Of a stretch of 45,673 nt of DNA, positions 27,106 through 35,872 are shown piece after piece; positions within the stretch are counted from its first letter, which is position 1; the number at the start of each line of letters is the position of its first letter. This stretch comes from a virus. The notes under the pieces were generated by a model that ran no database searches, was not told the origin of the DNA, and saw only the letters and a list, made by a program, of their open reading frames with translations. The position numbers were made by a program, and so were the translations under genes. Location: positions 1-45,673 of the IMG/VR virus record IMGVR_UViG_3300032006_000017; one strand, 5' to 3'.

Positions 27106-29283
27106 TTAACCTCCTTTGTAGAGTGCATCACTAACTTCACTATCACCTCCTCCACCACCAACAACTACTGGTGTTAATGACTCTTTACTTTCTGTTTCAG
27201 GAACAACATCACCTCCAGTTTCAGATCCAGATTTAATAACGATTGTTTTTTCCTCATCATCATAATTTGAAATATTATTTGTTTTCTTAGCAATAGAATT
27301 TACATCTAATGGAAGAATGTTTTCAGCATTACCCTGAAGAGTAACCCGTCCATTATTAATCTCTACCTTTTGCAATCCATGTTTCATAATCAAATCAACA
27401 TCTCCAGCATATTTTTTATTACCAACCCAATCATTCATAGCTTTTCCACTACCTTTACTAGCCTCAATTCGCAAATTATATAAAGCTTGTTCTATTTTAC
27501 TTCTTTTTCCCGATTTTAACATAGAGTAATAACTTTCTTCATTTCTTTCTATTTTAGTAGTTGTTTTCTTTTCTGTCTTCTTATCATTCTTATCTTTTTT
27601 TCCATCTCCTTTAAAAAAGGAAGAAACCGCTTTGACGGGATCAAAAACGTTTTCTGTTATTGGATCCCTTGAAAAGAATGATTTAATTAATAACGGTGTG
27701 GTTTTCAAAGGATTCATTAACCAAGGAAGTATTGGTATTTTTTTACCCATTAAAAGAGAAAGTGGACCTATTAACAATTTCAATCCAACCCTAGCAGCCT
27801 TCCAAATTTTTTCCTTAGAACCAAATCCAAATCCAGGTATCCAACTAGGAGGATCTTTAGGAAAATCAGGTATCAAGACTTTAGGTATTCCTTTATAAAA
27901 CCTAGAGAATCCTTTTCCTGTCCATTTAGCAACTGCTACACCTACATTTAAAACTTTCTTTATATCATTTGTCAATTTTTTAAGTACTGCTCCAGCACCT
28001 CCACCTCTGAATAAAGTATATAATAAATCTCCAATATAATAACCAATTGCTCCACCTAACAAAGTACCTATTACAGGAATTGGAATTGCCGTTCCAAGCA
28101 TTTCACCTAATGCAGTTCCTAGACCAATAAACAATGCCTTATCCCATTTACCATCCGCAAGATAAGAAGTTAATGCAGCAATTATAGGACCAACAATAGG
28201 TATCCTCACACCCTTTGCCATTTTAGATAGTCCTTTCATACTTTGAACCATCCCAGTATTCATCTTCATCCCCAATCGGGTGACAATTTTACCAGCAGTT
28301 TTACTTATTTTACCAGCATTCTTACTAGCAAATTGACTGATCTTACCAGTAACCTTACCAGCATTCTTACTAGCAAATTGACTGATCTTACCAGTAACCT
28401 TACCAGTAACCTTACTAACCTTACCAAATGCTTTAGTGGTCTTACCTACAAATTGTTTAGCTTTAGCAAATTTCTTCAATCTTCCAAATTTCTTCACCCT
28501 AAGCAATCTATCTGCTTTAATTTTTTTAATATTTTTTAATCTTTTTAATTTTTCAGCACGTTTAGGATCAAAAAATCTTTTTGCTCTCTTAAATATTCTT
28601 TTTCCTTTATTAATGACCCCTCTTCTAACTCCTTTATCAGCTCCCATCCCAAACATTCCTGCTTTGGCTCCAACCATAGCAGCAATCAATGCAACATTTA
28701 AAAACTTAGTAAAAGTTTCAGAAAAGTTCTTAAATTTTTTCGCAGCACCATCACCAAAAACATCACCTATCCATTCCTCTGTTTTCTGAACTGCATTATA
28801 TCCAATATCAATAAAAGTTACTAACCCATCAAGAAGTTTTCCACCAAAATTAATAAGAAAATCAGCAACAGCAGCTAGTGGTTTAAGAAGAGAAACAATT
28901 TGAGGTAAAAATTTAATTAATCTAAAGGTGAGCCATCCCATAAGGACATCACCAAGAAATTTCTTAATTCCATCTAAGAAACTAAGTTTAGGTATTAATG
29001 ATTTTGGAGTTTCTTTCTCATCTTTTTTATCTGGTTTTTCTTTATCCTTTTCTGTTTTTGCTCTGGATTCATCTTCTTTTTGTTTTATCTCATCCTTTTG
29101 CCTTTTTTCTTTCTCAGCAAGAGTTCCCTTCAAAAGATCATCAACCAATATTATTTTTTTCTGAATGGTAAAAACAATATTACCACTTTCTTTAGGAGAC
29201 TTTATTAAAGAAGTTTTAGGAGTGACTGCTAAATTTCCTCCTGTTTTTCCTTGTGGTAAAAATTTTTGAGCAGTTATTGCCAT
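27106..29283 (-). CDS. Tape-measure/tail-hub-like protein with Lys-rich repeats (725 aa)
   Basis: The N-terminal ~110 residues are highly charged (coiled-coil-like KDKEKPDKKDEKE). Residues ~260-340 are Lys/Gly repeats (GKVTGKISQFASKNA, two 15-residue copies). A hydrophobic region at ~345-420 (GPIIAALTSYL, LGTALGEMLGTAIPIPVIG) resembles tape-measure proteins. Starts by a TAATG overlap with the preceding tape-measure-like gene. It may be part of the gp29-type tail-length determinant or distal hub; assignment to a specific T4 gene is not possible here. Confidence 0.7.
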   Translation of the reverse strand: MAITAQKFLPQGKTGGNLAVTPKTSLIKSPKESGNIVFTIQKKIILVDDLLKGTLAEKEKRQKDEIKQKEDESRAKTEKDKEKPDKKDEKETPKSLIPKLSFLDGIKKFLGDVLMGWLTFRLIKFLPQIVSLLKPLAAVADFLINFGGKLLDGLVTFIDIGYNAVQKTEEWIGDVFGDGAAKKFKNFSETFTKFLNVALIAAMVGAKAGMFGMGADKGVRRGVINKGKRIFKRAKRFFDPKRAEKLKRLKNIKKIKADRLLRVKKFGRLKKFAKAKQFVGKTTKAFGKVSKVTGKVTGKISQFASKNAGKVTGKISQFASKNAGKISKTAGKIVTRLGMKMNTGMVQSMKGLSKMAKGVRIPIVGPIIAALTSYLADGKWDKALFIGLGTALGEMLGTAIPIPVIGTLLGGAIGYYIGDLLYTLFRGGGAGAVLKKLTNDIKKVLNVGVAVAKWTGKGFSRFYKGIPKVLIPDFPKDPPSWIPGFGFGSKEKIWKAARVGLKLLIGPLSLLMGKKIPILPWLMNPLKTTPLLIKSFFSRDPITENVFDPVKAVSSFFKGDGKKDKNDKKTEKKTTTKIERNEESYYSMLKSGKRSKIEQALYNLRIEASKGSGKAMNDWVGNKKYAGDVDLIMKHGLQKVEINNGRVTLQGNAENILPLDVNSIAKKTNNISNYDDEEKTIVIKSGSETGGDVVPETESKESLTPVVVGGGGGDSEVSDALYKGG
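28311..28400. repeat. Tandem 45-bp coding repeat (two units)
   Basis: Two identical 45-bp units starting at 28311 and 28356 encode GKVTGKISQFASKNA twice inside the tape-measure-like gene. Degenerate GKV(S/T) copies follow. Confidence 0.85.
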
Positions 29284-31202
29284 TATACACTAATCCCCAA
29301 TACCTTTATCTTTTGAACAGATCTCATGGCAATAACATTAAAATTAGGAATCTCTGAAGAAGATTTTTCTGTATTTGGTTTATCTGCCATATTTTGTTTT
29401 TCTTGCTCATATGCAACAATAACCTTCGGTTTCTTTATTGGTTGTATTTTATTTGCTTCCATTCTTCTTTTTGCAGCACCTCTACCCATCTGCACTCTTC
29501 TTACTTGACCACCACCTTGGAAATATTGAACTAAACCACCATTTTTAAAATTCTGAACTAAACCACCATTTTTAAAATTCTGAACTAAACCACCATTTTT
29601 AAAATTCTGAACTAAACCACCACCATTCATTTTAGCACTAACAGATATATCAGCACCTAAATTATCCAGTTCAGACTGATTCTTAAGGTTTAATAAAGCT
29701 GTTGCTTGTGGGTTTGCTGCAAAAAACTTCTCCCTATCTTCTTCTGTTGTTTGACCTATTTCAGCAGAAAACGAAGTTTTACCATCGACTGTTTTTGATG
29801 TTGATGCGGTCTTTATACCCTTATCAAAATCAAAATTAGTGTCTGATGTTTCTTTTATTCTTGGACCTGGACCTATAGCTTGTGTAAGTTCCACACCTGG
29901 AGCATAAGTTAGATTAGTTAAAGGTTCCATACCCTGCAATACTCGTTCTTCATTAACAAACTTAAGCATATATGCTTCTTGTTGTTTTCTCTCTTCTGGG
30001 TCACTTACGACACCTGGTTGAGCAACTGCTTTACCACCTACATTATATCTACCCATTGTTGGTCTGTTAGTTCCACCTCCAGCAGCATTCATAGCAGCAA
30101 GAGTATTAGCACCATACTTTTGAACTGCTCCTTTAGACATAACAAACTCACCAGCAGTTAATCTTGCAGGAACTTGATCTATACCACCAGGACCAGATAC
30201 AAAACCACCTTGTTTATATCCTATAGTAGGAAGCACATATCCACCTTCTTCATATTCCATAGTAGGAAGCACATATCCACCTTCTTCATATTCCATAGTA
30301 GGAAGCACATATCCACCTGTGTTAAATTCAGCCTCACCACCACCTTCTTCTTCTCCTCCACCTTCTTCTTTATTTTTTCCCATCAACTTGGAAATACCAA
30401 AAATAGCAGCTCCTGTTCCCATAGCTGCAAGAACCCAAGGATTCAACATCAATTTACCTATAGCTAATAACATAGGAGCCATCCATTTCCCCATCGTTAT
30501 TAACATTCCTGTCACCATACTTGTCAAAGAATTGCCAAATAACAAATACCCAGCCAGCATCACAGGCCACCAATCCTGAAAGAATTTAATAATACTTTGC
30601 AATTTACCTTGATTTTCTTTATTACCCATCCACTCCAAAATCTTAAAAAGAACTCTACCAAGAATAACCTTTCCAATAAAACCCAAAAACTCACTCCATG
30701 CATTCTTCATGGGTGCAAGTAATTTAGTTGCTGTTTTCTTTATACCATCAAATATTTTAAATTCTAATTTATTTTCATCTCTTCTTCTCTTAAATCTTTC
30801 AGCCATTTTCCTCAAAAAAGAAAAATGCTTTTTGTCTTGTTTCTTTTCTAACTTTAAAGTTTTAACAATAGAATCAACACTAGTCCCAATCTTTACTATT
30901 GCACCACCCATCTCTCCTTCTGGAAGAGATTTCTTTTCCTTTTTATCAAAAAACTTAGAAGTGCTTATCTTTTTCTTAGTTGCTTTCATTCCTGCACTTG
31001 GTGCAGCTGCTTTTCTTTCCTTTCTTACCCTTATCAATTCCTCTTGTAAAATATCTGCTCTTGCACGTCCACTAGCACCAGCTTGTTGTAAACTAACTAT
31101 AGATTCCATCAAAGCACTAAGATAGTCCTCATCGGATTCGATGTCTACCATCTCATATCCAAGATGGTGAAGTATTTCTATGGGACTAATCTTAACTGGC
31201 AT
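29283..31202 (-). CDS. Tape-measure-like baseplate/tail protein (639 aa), possible gp29 counterpart
   Basis: The N-terminal ~150 residues are charged helix. Residues ~165-275 include strongly hydrophobic helices (FLGFIGKVILGRVLFKI, PVMLAGYLLFGNSL, NPWVLAAMGTGAAIFG), as in tape-measure proteins. Then come tandem GGYVLPTMEYEE repeats, the segment GGIDQVPARLTAGEFVMSKG typical of tape-measure C-termini, and FKNGGLVQN repeats near the end. It overlaps the gp51-like gene and precedes another tape-measure-like gene. T4 gp29 is 590 aa and this location fits, but homology is inferred only. Confidence 0.72.
   Translation of the reverse strand: MPVKISPIEILHHLGYEMVDIESDEDYLSALMESIVSLQQAGASGRARADILQEELIRVRKERKAAAPSAGMKATKKKISTSKFFDKKEKKSLPEGEMGGAIVKIGTSVDSIVKTLKLEKKQDKKHFSFLRKMAERFKRRRDENKLEFKIFDGIKKTATKLLAPMKNAWSEFLGFIGKVILGRVLFKILEWMGNKENQGKLQSIIKFFQDWWPVMLAGYLLFGNSLTSMVTGMLITMGKWMAPMLLAIGKLMLNPWVLAAMGTGAAIFGISKLMGKNKEEGGGEEEGGGEAEFNTGGYVLPTMEYEEGGYVLPTMEYEEGGYVLPTIGYKQGGFVSGPGGIDQVPARLTAGEFVMSKGAVQKYGANTLAAMNAAGGGTNRPTMGRYNVGGKAVAQPGVVSDPEERKQQEAYMLKFVNEERVLQGMEPLTNLTYAPGVELTQAIGPGPRIKETSDTNFDFDKGIKTASTSKTVDGKTSFSAEIGQTTEEDREKFFAANPQATALLNLKNQSELDNLGADISVSAKMNGGGLVQNFKNGGLVQNFKNGGLVQNFKNGGLVQYFQGGGQVRRVQMGRGAAKRRMEANKIQPIKKPKVIVAYEQEKQNMADKPNTEKSSSEIPNFNVIAMRSVQKIKVLGISV
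29527..29607. repeat. Tandem 27-bp coding repeat (three units plus partial)
   Basis: Units 29527-29553, 29554-29580 and 29581-29607 are identical or nearly so, and a partial fourth follows. They encode the 9-residue FKNGGLVQN repeat. Confidence 0.9.
30205..30312. repeat. Tandem 36-bp coding repeat (three units)
   Basis: Units 30205-30240, 30241-30276 and 30277-30312, the last two identical, encode 12-residue GGYVLPTMEYEE repeats. Confidence 0.9.
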
Positions 31203-31365
31203 TAGATTGTTGCTGTTGCTTTAAATTTTCTTCCTCAATATGTTGTTGAAGTAGAGCTACATAGATGTCTCGTTCCCAAGGCATCATATTTTCAATCTCC
31301 GTCAAGCTATATTTATGGTACTGCATCAAAGCAAAATTTAGTTTGAAGTAACTCTCCAAACTCAT
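31192..31365 (-). CDS. Short baseplate-assembly-like protein (57 aa, gp51-like position)
   Basis: Frame MSLESYFKLNFALMQYHKYS, then LTEIENMMPWERDIYVALLQ and a Gln-rich tail. The helical motif with MPWER...ALLQQH is typical of short tail-assembly proteins encoded after gp26 in marine T4-like phages. Starts 12 nt after the gp26 stop; its end overlaps the ATG of 29283-31202. Much shorter than T4 gp51, so the functional link is tentative. It may act as an assembly chaperone. Confidence 0.75.
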   Translation of the reverse strand: MSLESYFKLNFALMQYHKYSLTEIENMMPWERDIYVALLQQHIEEENLKQQQQSNAS

Positions 31366-31376
31366 ATGCAGTAGGG

Positions 31377-32093
31377 CTATGCGAAAAAAGACGCTAAACC
31401 CTCCAATACAACATCACTCTTTACTTTTGTCTTGGGGTTAGTAACCTTGACAGTATGAGATAATTTAGGCATAGTCTCAAAAAATGATTCAATCTCTTTA
31501 AATTGATTAGAATTCATTTGCTCTAAGAAATCTTTCATTTCTTTCTTAGTACAATCAGCAGATGCCCATACTTCATCTTCAGTATAGATCTTATCAATAC
31601 AAGTTGCGATCAAATCAAATGATTGATCCATCACATTATCATTAAAATCAAAATTGTTCTTAATAAATTGATCAAGTGATGGATACTTCATTTCCATCAT
31701 AATAGAGTCATCTACTTTAATTTTATTACTATGGTTATCATTTCTTTGAACTTCAATGTCATCAAGGTTAATAGTTACTGGAACCTGAGTCTCTTCATCA
31801 TCAGGGCAAATAATATTAACTTCCAATTCTTCTCCAACAGATTTACCACGAATATTTAAAAACAAATATTCAATATCAAATGTGGGAAGATTTTCTACTT
31901 TTATTCCTTTAGAAAGAATGCAACTCTTCAGAACTGCTTTAATAGCATTTGTAATTTGCTTATTATCTTCACTCTCTAGAGCAATCACAAGAACCTTCTC
32001 TTCTTTTACAAGAAATGGTCTATATTTAACAGTTGCACCTGTAGAAGGTAACTCCAACTCATAGGTCGGAGTCGCAATTTTTGGTAAAGGCAT
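31377..32093 (-). CDS. gp26: Baseplate hub/assembly protein gp26
   Basis: Begins MPLPKIATPTYELELPSTGA and continues with VKYRPFLVKEEKVLVIALES, the recognisable start of the T4 gp26 family (T4_baseplate). At 238 residues it is slightly longer than T4 gp26 (208). The centre carries a ligand-like LEVNIICPDDEETQVPV segment. It acts in baseplate hub assembly. Neighbours gp54 upstream and the gp51-like gene downstream match the T4 order of hub genes. Confidence 0.85.
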   Translation of the reverse strand: MPLPKIATPTYELELPSTGATVKYRPFLVKEEKVLVIALESEDNKQITNAIKAVLKSCILSKGIKVENLPTFDIEYLFLNIRGKSVGEELEVNIICPDDEETQVPVTINLDDIEVQRNDNHSNKIKVDDSIMMEMKYPSLDQFIKNNFDFNDNVMDQSFDLIATCIDKIYTEDEVWASADCTKKEMKDFLEQMNSNQFKEIESFFETMPKLSHTVKVTNPKTKVKSDVVLEGLASFFA

Positions 32094-32119
32094 AATTTAC
32101 TTTAGCACTTCAGTATTGT

Positions 32120-32127
32120 TATTTAGT
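32120..32127 (-). promoter_or_regulatory. Late-promoter-like variant ACTAAATA
   Basis: Minus-strand ACTAAATAAC, 26 nt before the gp26 ATG; one base off NATAAATA. The same variant precedes 40618-40920 and 42816-42941. Confidence 0.4.
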
Positions 32128-32131
32128 GGGT

Positions 32132-32947
32132 TTATATAGGTTCTCCACCAGCACCATTTCGTGCAACACCATCTGCACCCATAAACCAAGCTCTTCCTAA
32201 CGCATCTCCAACAACAGCACCAGCAACGTCTCCAAGGAAATCATTTCCAGTCAATCTATCAACACCAGCATTAACTATACCCGCTGCTAGACCTGCTGCA
32301 TTAAATCTTGCTTGTCCTGGAGGAGTAGTTTGTGAATATGCTGCTGTTTTATGCAAGTTCTTTAAAACATATCTTACATAACTCAGAGACACAGTGCATT
32401 TTAATAATGAAGAAGTGTCATAAGAAACGGGCATAGAGTTTATTGCCAAGGGGAATACTCTAGTAAACTCATACTGCAAAAGATTTTGATGATCCCTTTC
32501 AAACTTTGTAACTTTTAATCCTGAACCCACATAACTATCAGGGTATTTCATCCTATAATCATAATTATCTTGCAATAATTGGGTATCCTGATCCCCACCA
32601 CTAATATTTCTTCCATTAGTGATATATGAAATCCACTGCTCAAAAAATTTGATTGGTTGATATAATCCAGAATCAACATAAAAAGTTAAATCTATTCTAT
32701 CATCAAATATTCTTCTATGGACATGTTTCTCTGTTACACCTGTTCTATCATTATTAACCTCAAATGTTGCTAGATTAGATCCAGGTAAAACTGCTTCCGA
32801 ACACATCAATTGAATCTTATCTTGCTTACCTACACCCCTCCATTGAGAAAGCGCATCAATAATAGGTATCTCAACTTCAAAATGAGAAGTAGTTGCTGGT
32901 CTTAATAAATTAGCCTTAATGTCTGAGACTCTTGCTACTCGTGGCAT
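32132..32947 (-). CDS. gp54: Baseplate tail-tube initiator gp54
   Basis: 271 residues starting MPRVARVSDIKANLLRPATT. The beta-rich core with HRRIFDDRIDLTFYVD and FFEQWISYI matches the gp19-like fold of gp54/gp48 that starts the tail tube on the baseplate. It ends in an Ala/Gly-rich tail (AGAVVGDALGRAW). It diverges from the plus-strand gp4-gp48-gp53 unit. T4 gp54 is 320 aa. Confidence 0.82.
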   Translation of the reverse strand: MPRVARVSDIKANLLRPATTSHFEVEIPIIDALSQWRGVGKQDKIQLMCSEAVLPGSNLATFEVNNDRTGVTEKHVHRRIFDDRIDLTFYVDSGLYQPIKFFEQWISYITNGRNISGGDQDTQLLQDNYDYRMKYPDSYVGSGLKVTKFERDHQNLLQYEFTRVFPLAINSMPVSYDTSSLLKCTVSLSYVRYVLKNLHKTAAYSQTTPPGQARFNAAGLAAGIVNAGVDRLTGNDFLGDVAGAVVGDALGRAWFMGADGVARNGAGGEPI

Positions 32948-32949
32948 TT

Positions 32950-32957
32950 TATAAATA
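32950..32957 (+). promoter_or_regulatory. T4-type late promoter TATAAATA
   Basis: Perfect plus-strand TATAAATA 32 nt before the gp4 start, in the 42-nt divergent gap with gp54. It should drive the gp4-gp48-gp53 unit late in infection. Confidence 0.75.
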
Positions 32958-32989
32958 CTTTTTGACCTTATATATTATGTATAAGAGAT

Positions 32990-33433
32990 ATGGCAGAAAG
33001 TATTAAGAGTATATTTAAACCAAAGAAACCTAAGAAATATAAAGGAGATATAACTAACATTATTTGTCGTAGTTCTTGGGAAAGGAGGTTTTGTAATTGG
33101 TGTGATATAAATGAAAATATTGTTGAATGGGGAAGTGAAGAATTTTGGATCCCTTACCTATCTCCAGTTGATAAAAGAGTGCATCGTTATTTTCCAGACT
33201 TTATTATAAAGGTAAAAGAAAGCACAGGTAAACTTAAAACATATGTTGTTGAAGTTAAACCTCTCAAACAAACAAAACCACCAATTCAGAAAAAAAGAGT
33301 AACTAAATCATATCTTTATGAATGTAAAACATATGCTGTAAATCAAGCAAAATGGAAATCAGCAGATGAATGGTGTAAAGATAGAAAAATTGAATTTAAG
33401 ATTATTACCGAAAAAGAATTAGGAATCAAATGA
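32990..33433 (+). CDS. gp4: Head completion protein gp4 (PD-(D/E)XK nuclease fold)
   Basis: 147 residues with the gp4/gp50 head-completion signature: SSWERRFCNWCD, YFPDFIIKVK and YVVEVKP. Acidic and lysine residues E31, D70 and E88-x-K90 form a PD-(D/E)XK-like nuclease site. In T4 the protein finishes heads after DNA packaging so that tails can join. First gene of the plus-strand unit; its stop overlaps the next start (ATGA). Confidence 0.88.
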   Translation: MAESIKSIFKPKKPKKYKGDITNIICRSSWERRFCNWCDINENIVEWGSEEFWIPYLSPVDKRVHRYFPDFIIKVKESTGKLKTYVVEVKPLKQTKPPIQKKRVTKSYLYECKTYAVNQAKWKSADEWCKDRKIEFKIITEKELGIK

Positions 33434-33783
33434 ATAGAATTGAAGCAGTCTACCAAGAATTAGAAAATTCCATCAATGATCCTGAAGATCTAATGTTAAT
33501 CATTATGGAAGCACTAAATGATACTGTTACACCCATACCTGAAGTGGGTAAATTCTATACCTTTATATACAATGCAAAAACTCCAAATATTACTTATGAC
33601 CAACACCCTCTTATTGCTTGTACAGATTTGCAATCATGGGGATTTAAGGGATTAAACTTTCATTGGAGACAATCTCGTAATTATACATGGGAAGAACTTG
33701 CTGGACAACTCTATATTGTTGATTATGATGAACTTGATGAGTTGCTTAGATTTCCCTATGGAAAATTCATACTAAATAAGTAA
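33430..33783 (+). CDS. Conserved hypothetical protein (117 aa)
   Basis: Starts MNRIEAVYQELENSINDPED within a 4-nt overlap with gp4. A Trp/Tyr-rich centre (FKGLNFHWRQSRNYTWEEL, then LYIVDYDELDELLRFPYGKF) is typical of a small conserved protein between gp4 and gp48 in marine T4-like phages. Function unknown; the context suggests virion assembly. Confidence 0.8.
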   Translation: MNRIEAVYQELENSINDPEDLMLIIMEALNDTVTPIPEVGKFYTFIYNAKTPNITYDQHPLIACTDLQSWGFKGLNFHWRQSRNYTWEELAGQLYIVDYDELDELLRFPYGKFILNK

Positions 33784-33797
33784 AAAGACTATATCTA

Positions 33798-35126
33798 ATG
33801 GCAGATCCAGTCACAAGTGGAATCAAATCTATCTACACTGGTAGGGATGGTTTAAAGAAAACACAAGTCTATACGGCAACTAAAATAACGCCCACCACAC
33901 TTCCTTCTGGAAATAAAACATATAAAGTAGAAATTGTTCAATATGATAATAGAAAAGGTGAAGGTGGTAGAGTCATAGGAACTAAAAATGGTAATAAGAT
34001 AACTTGGAATGATAATGCAAGTAATGAAATAAAAGAAGATGAAAAAGTTATTAATAGAATTAATAAAGAATCTAGACACCAAGCATCCACTATAGAAAAA
34101 GATCTTGCAACAACTTCAGCAGATAAATCAGCATTTAATAAAGCTAACGGAAATGGTAATAAAGGAAACGAAGCTGATAATAATCAAGATCCACCAAAGA
34201 TGAGTAATCTTAATAGTGCTGCATCTACTCTTAATGCAGGAGCAGGAAAAGCTGCTGCTGGTACAAGAGAAAATGGATTTACCCCAAAAGGAAAACCATT
34301 AGTTTTTCCTCAAAGTTTAAGACGAGGGACAGATGGACAAGACTTTCTTAAATTTGATATGCTTAAATATGAACCAAGAGATTTTGATGATAAATCATTC
34401 TCCTTCAAAAAAAGATCTAACACAAATACAAGAACGATAGGAACGGTTATTCTTCCTATTCCTGGTGGAATCCAAGATGGTCAAAATGTTGGATATGGTG
34501 ATAGTCGCATGACTCCATTAGATATGGCAAAAGCTAATATAGCACTATCAGCAGTAGAAGAAGGATTAGGGGCTGGTGTAGCTGCTGCAGGAGATGCAGC
34601 ACAAACTCTTGCTGCTGGAATGGGTGATAATAAAAAAGCACTTGCAGCCGTTATTGCAGGAATGGCAGCAGGAGCAGGTGATCTACTTACCAGAACTACA
34701 GGTGCGGTAGCTAATCCCAATATGGAACTATTGTTTAATGGTCCTTCATTAAGAACCTTTAGTTTCCAATTTCTTCTTGCTCCTAGAAGTCAAAAAGAAG
34801 CTAAAGATGTAATAAAAATTATTAGATTTTTTAAACAGGGAATGTCACCAATTAGAACAAAATCTAGATTATTCCTAAAATCACCCCATACTTTCCAATT
34901 ATCATATAGAAATTCTAAGGGGGATGATCACAAATACTTAAATAAATTTAAGGAATGTGCTTTATCTACGTTTGGGGTCAATTATACTCCAAATGGAAAT
35001 TACTCAACATATGAAGATGGAGTAATGACTGCATATCAAATGTCTATGACTTATAGAGAACTTAATCCAATATATAACGATGATTATGGTAATAGTGGTC
35101 CTCTTCCTGCAGAAATAGGTTTCTAA
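33798..35126 (+). CDS. gp48: Baseplate tail-tube cap gp48
   Basis: 442 residues. The C-terminal ~150 residues (NPNMELLFNGPSLRTFSFQF, then YLNKFKECALSTFGVNYTP) match the gp48 tail-tube-cap family. The N-terminal ~120 residues are Lys/Asn rich and the central part is Ala/Gly rich. T4 gp48 is 364 aa. It caps the baseplate at the base of the tail tube together with gp54. One base separates it from gp53. Confidence 0.85.
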   Translation: MADPVTSGIKSIYTGRDGLKKTQVYTATKITPTTLPSGNKTYKVEIVQYDNRKGEGGRVIGTKNGNKITWNDNASNEIKEDEKVINRINKESRHQASTIEKDLATTSADKSAFNKANGNGNKGNEADNNQDPPKMSNLNSAASTLNAGAGKAAAGTRENGFTPKGKPLVFPQSLRRGTDGQDFLKFDMLKYEPRDFDDKSFSFKKRSNTNTRTIGTVILPIPGGIQDGQNVGYGDSRMTPLDMAKANIALSAVEEGLGAGVAAAGDAAQTLAAGMGDNKKALAAVIAGMAAGAGDLLTRTTGAVANPNMELLFNGPSLRTFSFQFLLAPRSQKEAKDVIKIIRFFKQGMSPIRTKSRLFLKSPHTFQLSYRNSKGDDHKYLNKFKECALSTFGVNYTPNGNYSTYEDGVMTAYQMSMTYRELNPIYNDDYGNSGPLPAEIGF

Positions 35127-35127
35127 A

Positions 35128-35799
35128 ATGTCAAATTATTTTAATTTAGTCCCAAATTTTGAATATGTTAGCAGACTTCCTGATGCTAAAATATCAGACT
35201 ATATTACTGTAAAAAATCTTTTTAAAAGAGTATTTCTTAGAGAAGATATTTACCAAAATCTAACATTTTTCAAAAAATACTCAGTTGTTGGTGATGATAG
35301 ACCAGATAATGTAGCTGCTCAAGTATATGAAGATCCTACACTAGATTGGTTAATTCTTTTAGCTAATAATATTATAAATGTTCAAAATGAGTGGCCATTG
35401 CCTCAAGAAGACTTTAATCGTCACCTTTTAGATACATATAATGATGATTATGATAAAATTTATAACGGAATTCATCATTATGAAACAATTGAAGTAAAGG
35501 ATAGTAATAATATCATCATAGTGCCTGAAGGGTTAGAGGTAGGTGAAGATTTTTCAACCACTTACTATGATTACTTTATTGGTGGATTAACAACTGCTAA
35601 CAATATTACCCGACCAGTAACAAATTACCAATATGAAGAAAAAATAGAAAATAAAAAAAGAGAGATTTTCATCCTAAAACCAGAATACATTAGTGTCATC
35701 ATGGATGATATAGATGATATATCAACATATAAAAAAGGTTCCACCGAGTATGTCGATGAAACCCTAAAGAGAGCCGAAAATATTAGATTATATCAATAA
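35128..35799 (+). CDS. gp53: Baseplate wedge protein gp53
   Basis: 223 residues starting MSNYFNLVPNFEYVSRLPDA. The motifs DPTLDWLILLANNIINVQNE and WPLPQEDF mark the gp53 wedge family. T4 gp53 (196 aa) joins wedges around the hub. It is the last gene of the plus-strand unit, followed by an inverted repeat facing gp32. Confidence 0.9.
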   Translation: MSNYFNLVPNFEYVSRLPDAKISDYITVKNLFKRVFLREDIYQNLTFFKKYSVVGDDRPDNVAAQVYEDPTLDWLILLANNIINVQNEWPLPQEDFNRHLLDTYNDDYDKIYNGIHHYETIEVKDSNNIIIVPEGLEVGEDFSTTYYDYFIGGLTTANNITRPVTNYQYEEKIENKKREIFILKPEYISVIMDDIDDISTYKKGSTEYVDETLKRAENIRLYQ

Positions 35800-35836
35800 A
35801 AACCTAATAGGGCAAAAAATACCAGAGTTTTTTTTC

Positions 35837-35860
35837 CGACTTTTTTGGAACAAAAAGTCG
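35837..35860. terminator. Inverted repeat between convergent gp53 and gp32, possible bidirectional terminator
   Basis: CGACTTTTT (35837-35845) pairs with AAAAAGTCG (35852-35860) across a 6-nt loop. An eight-T run precedes it on the plus strand. It is the only hairpin in the 73-nt gap. A classical 3' T-tract after the stem is missing, so the terminator call is tentative. Confidence 0.45.
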
Positions 35861-35872
35861 AATTTCCCTCAG

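Noticed and set aside
29527-30312. Regular short repeats resembling a CRISPR array
   Set aside because: Units are directly tandem without unique spacers, keep the reading frame and encode amino-acid repeats, so they are coding repeats.
30709-31125. 138-codon plus-strand hydrophobic frame
   Set aside because: Mirror of the Lys-rich tape-measure-like gene; hydrophobicity is a by-product of complementing charged codons.
35820-35872. Classical rho-independent terminator after gp53
   Set aside because: The T8 run precedes rather than follows the stem and the stem is A/T dominated; kept only as a low-confidence inverted repeat.
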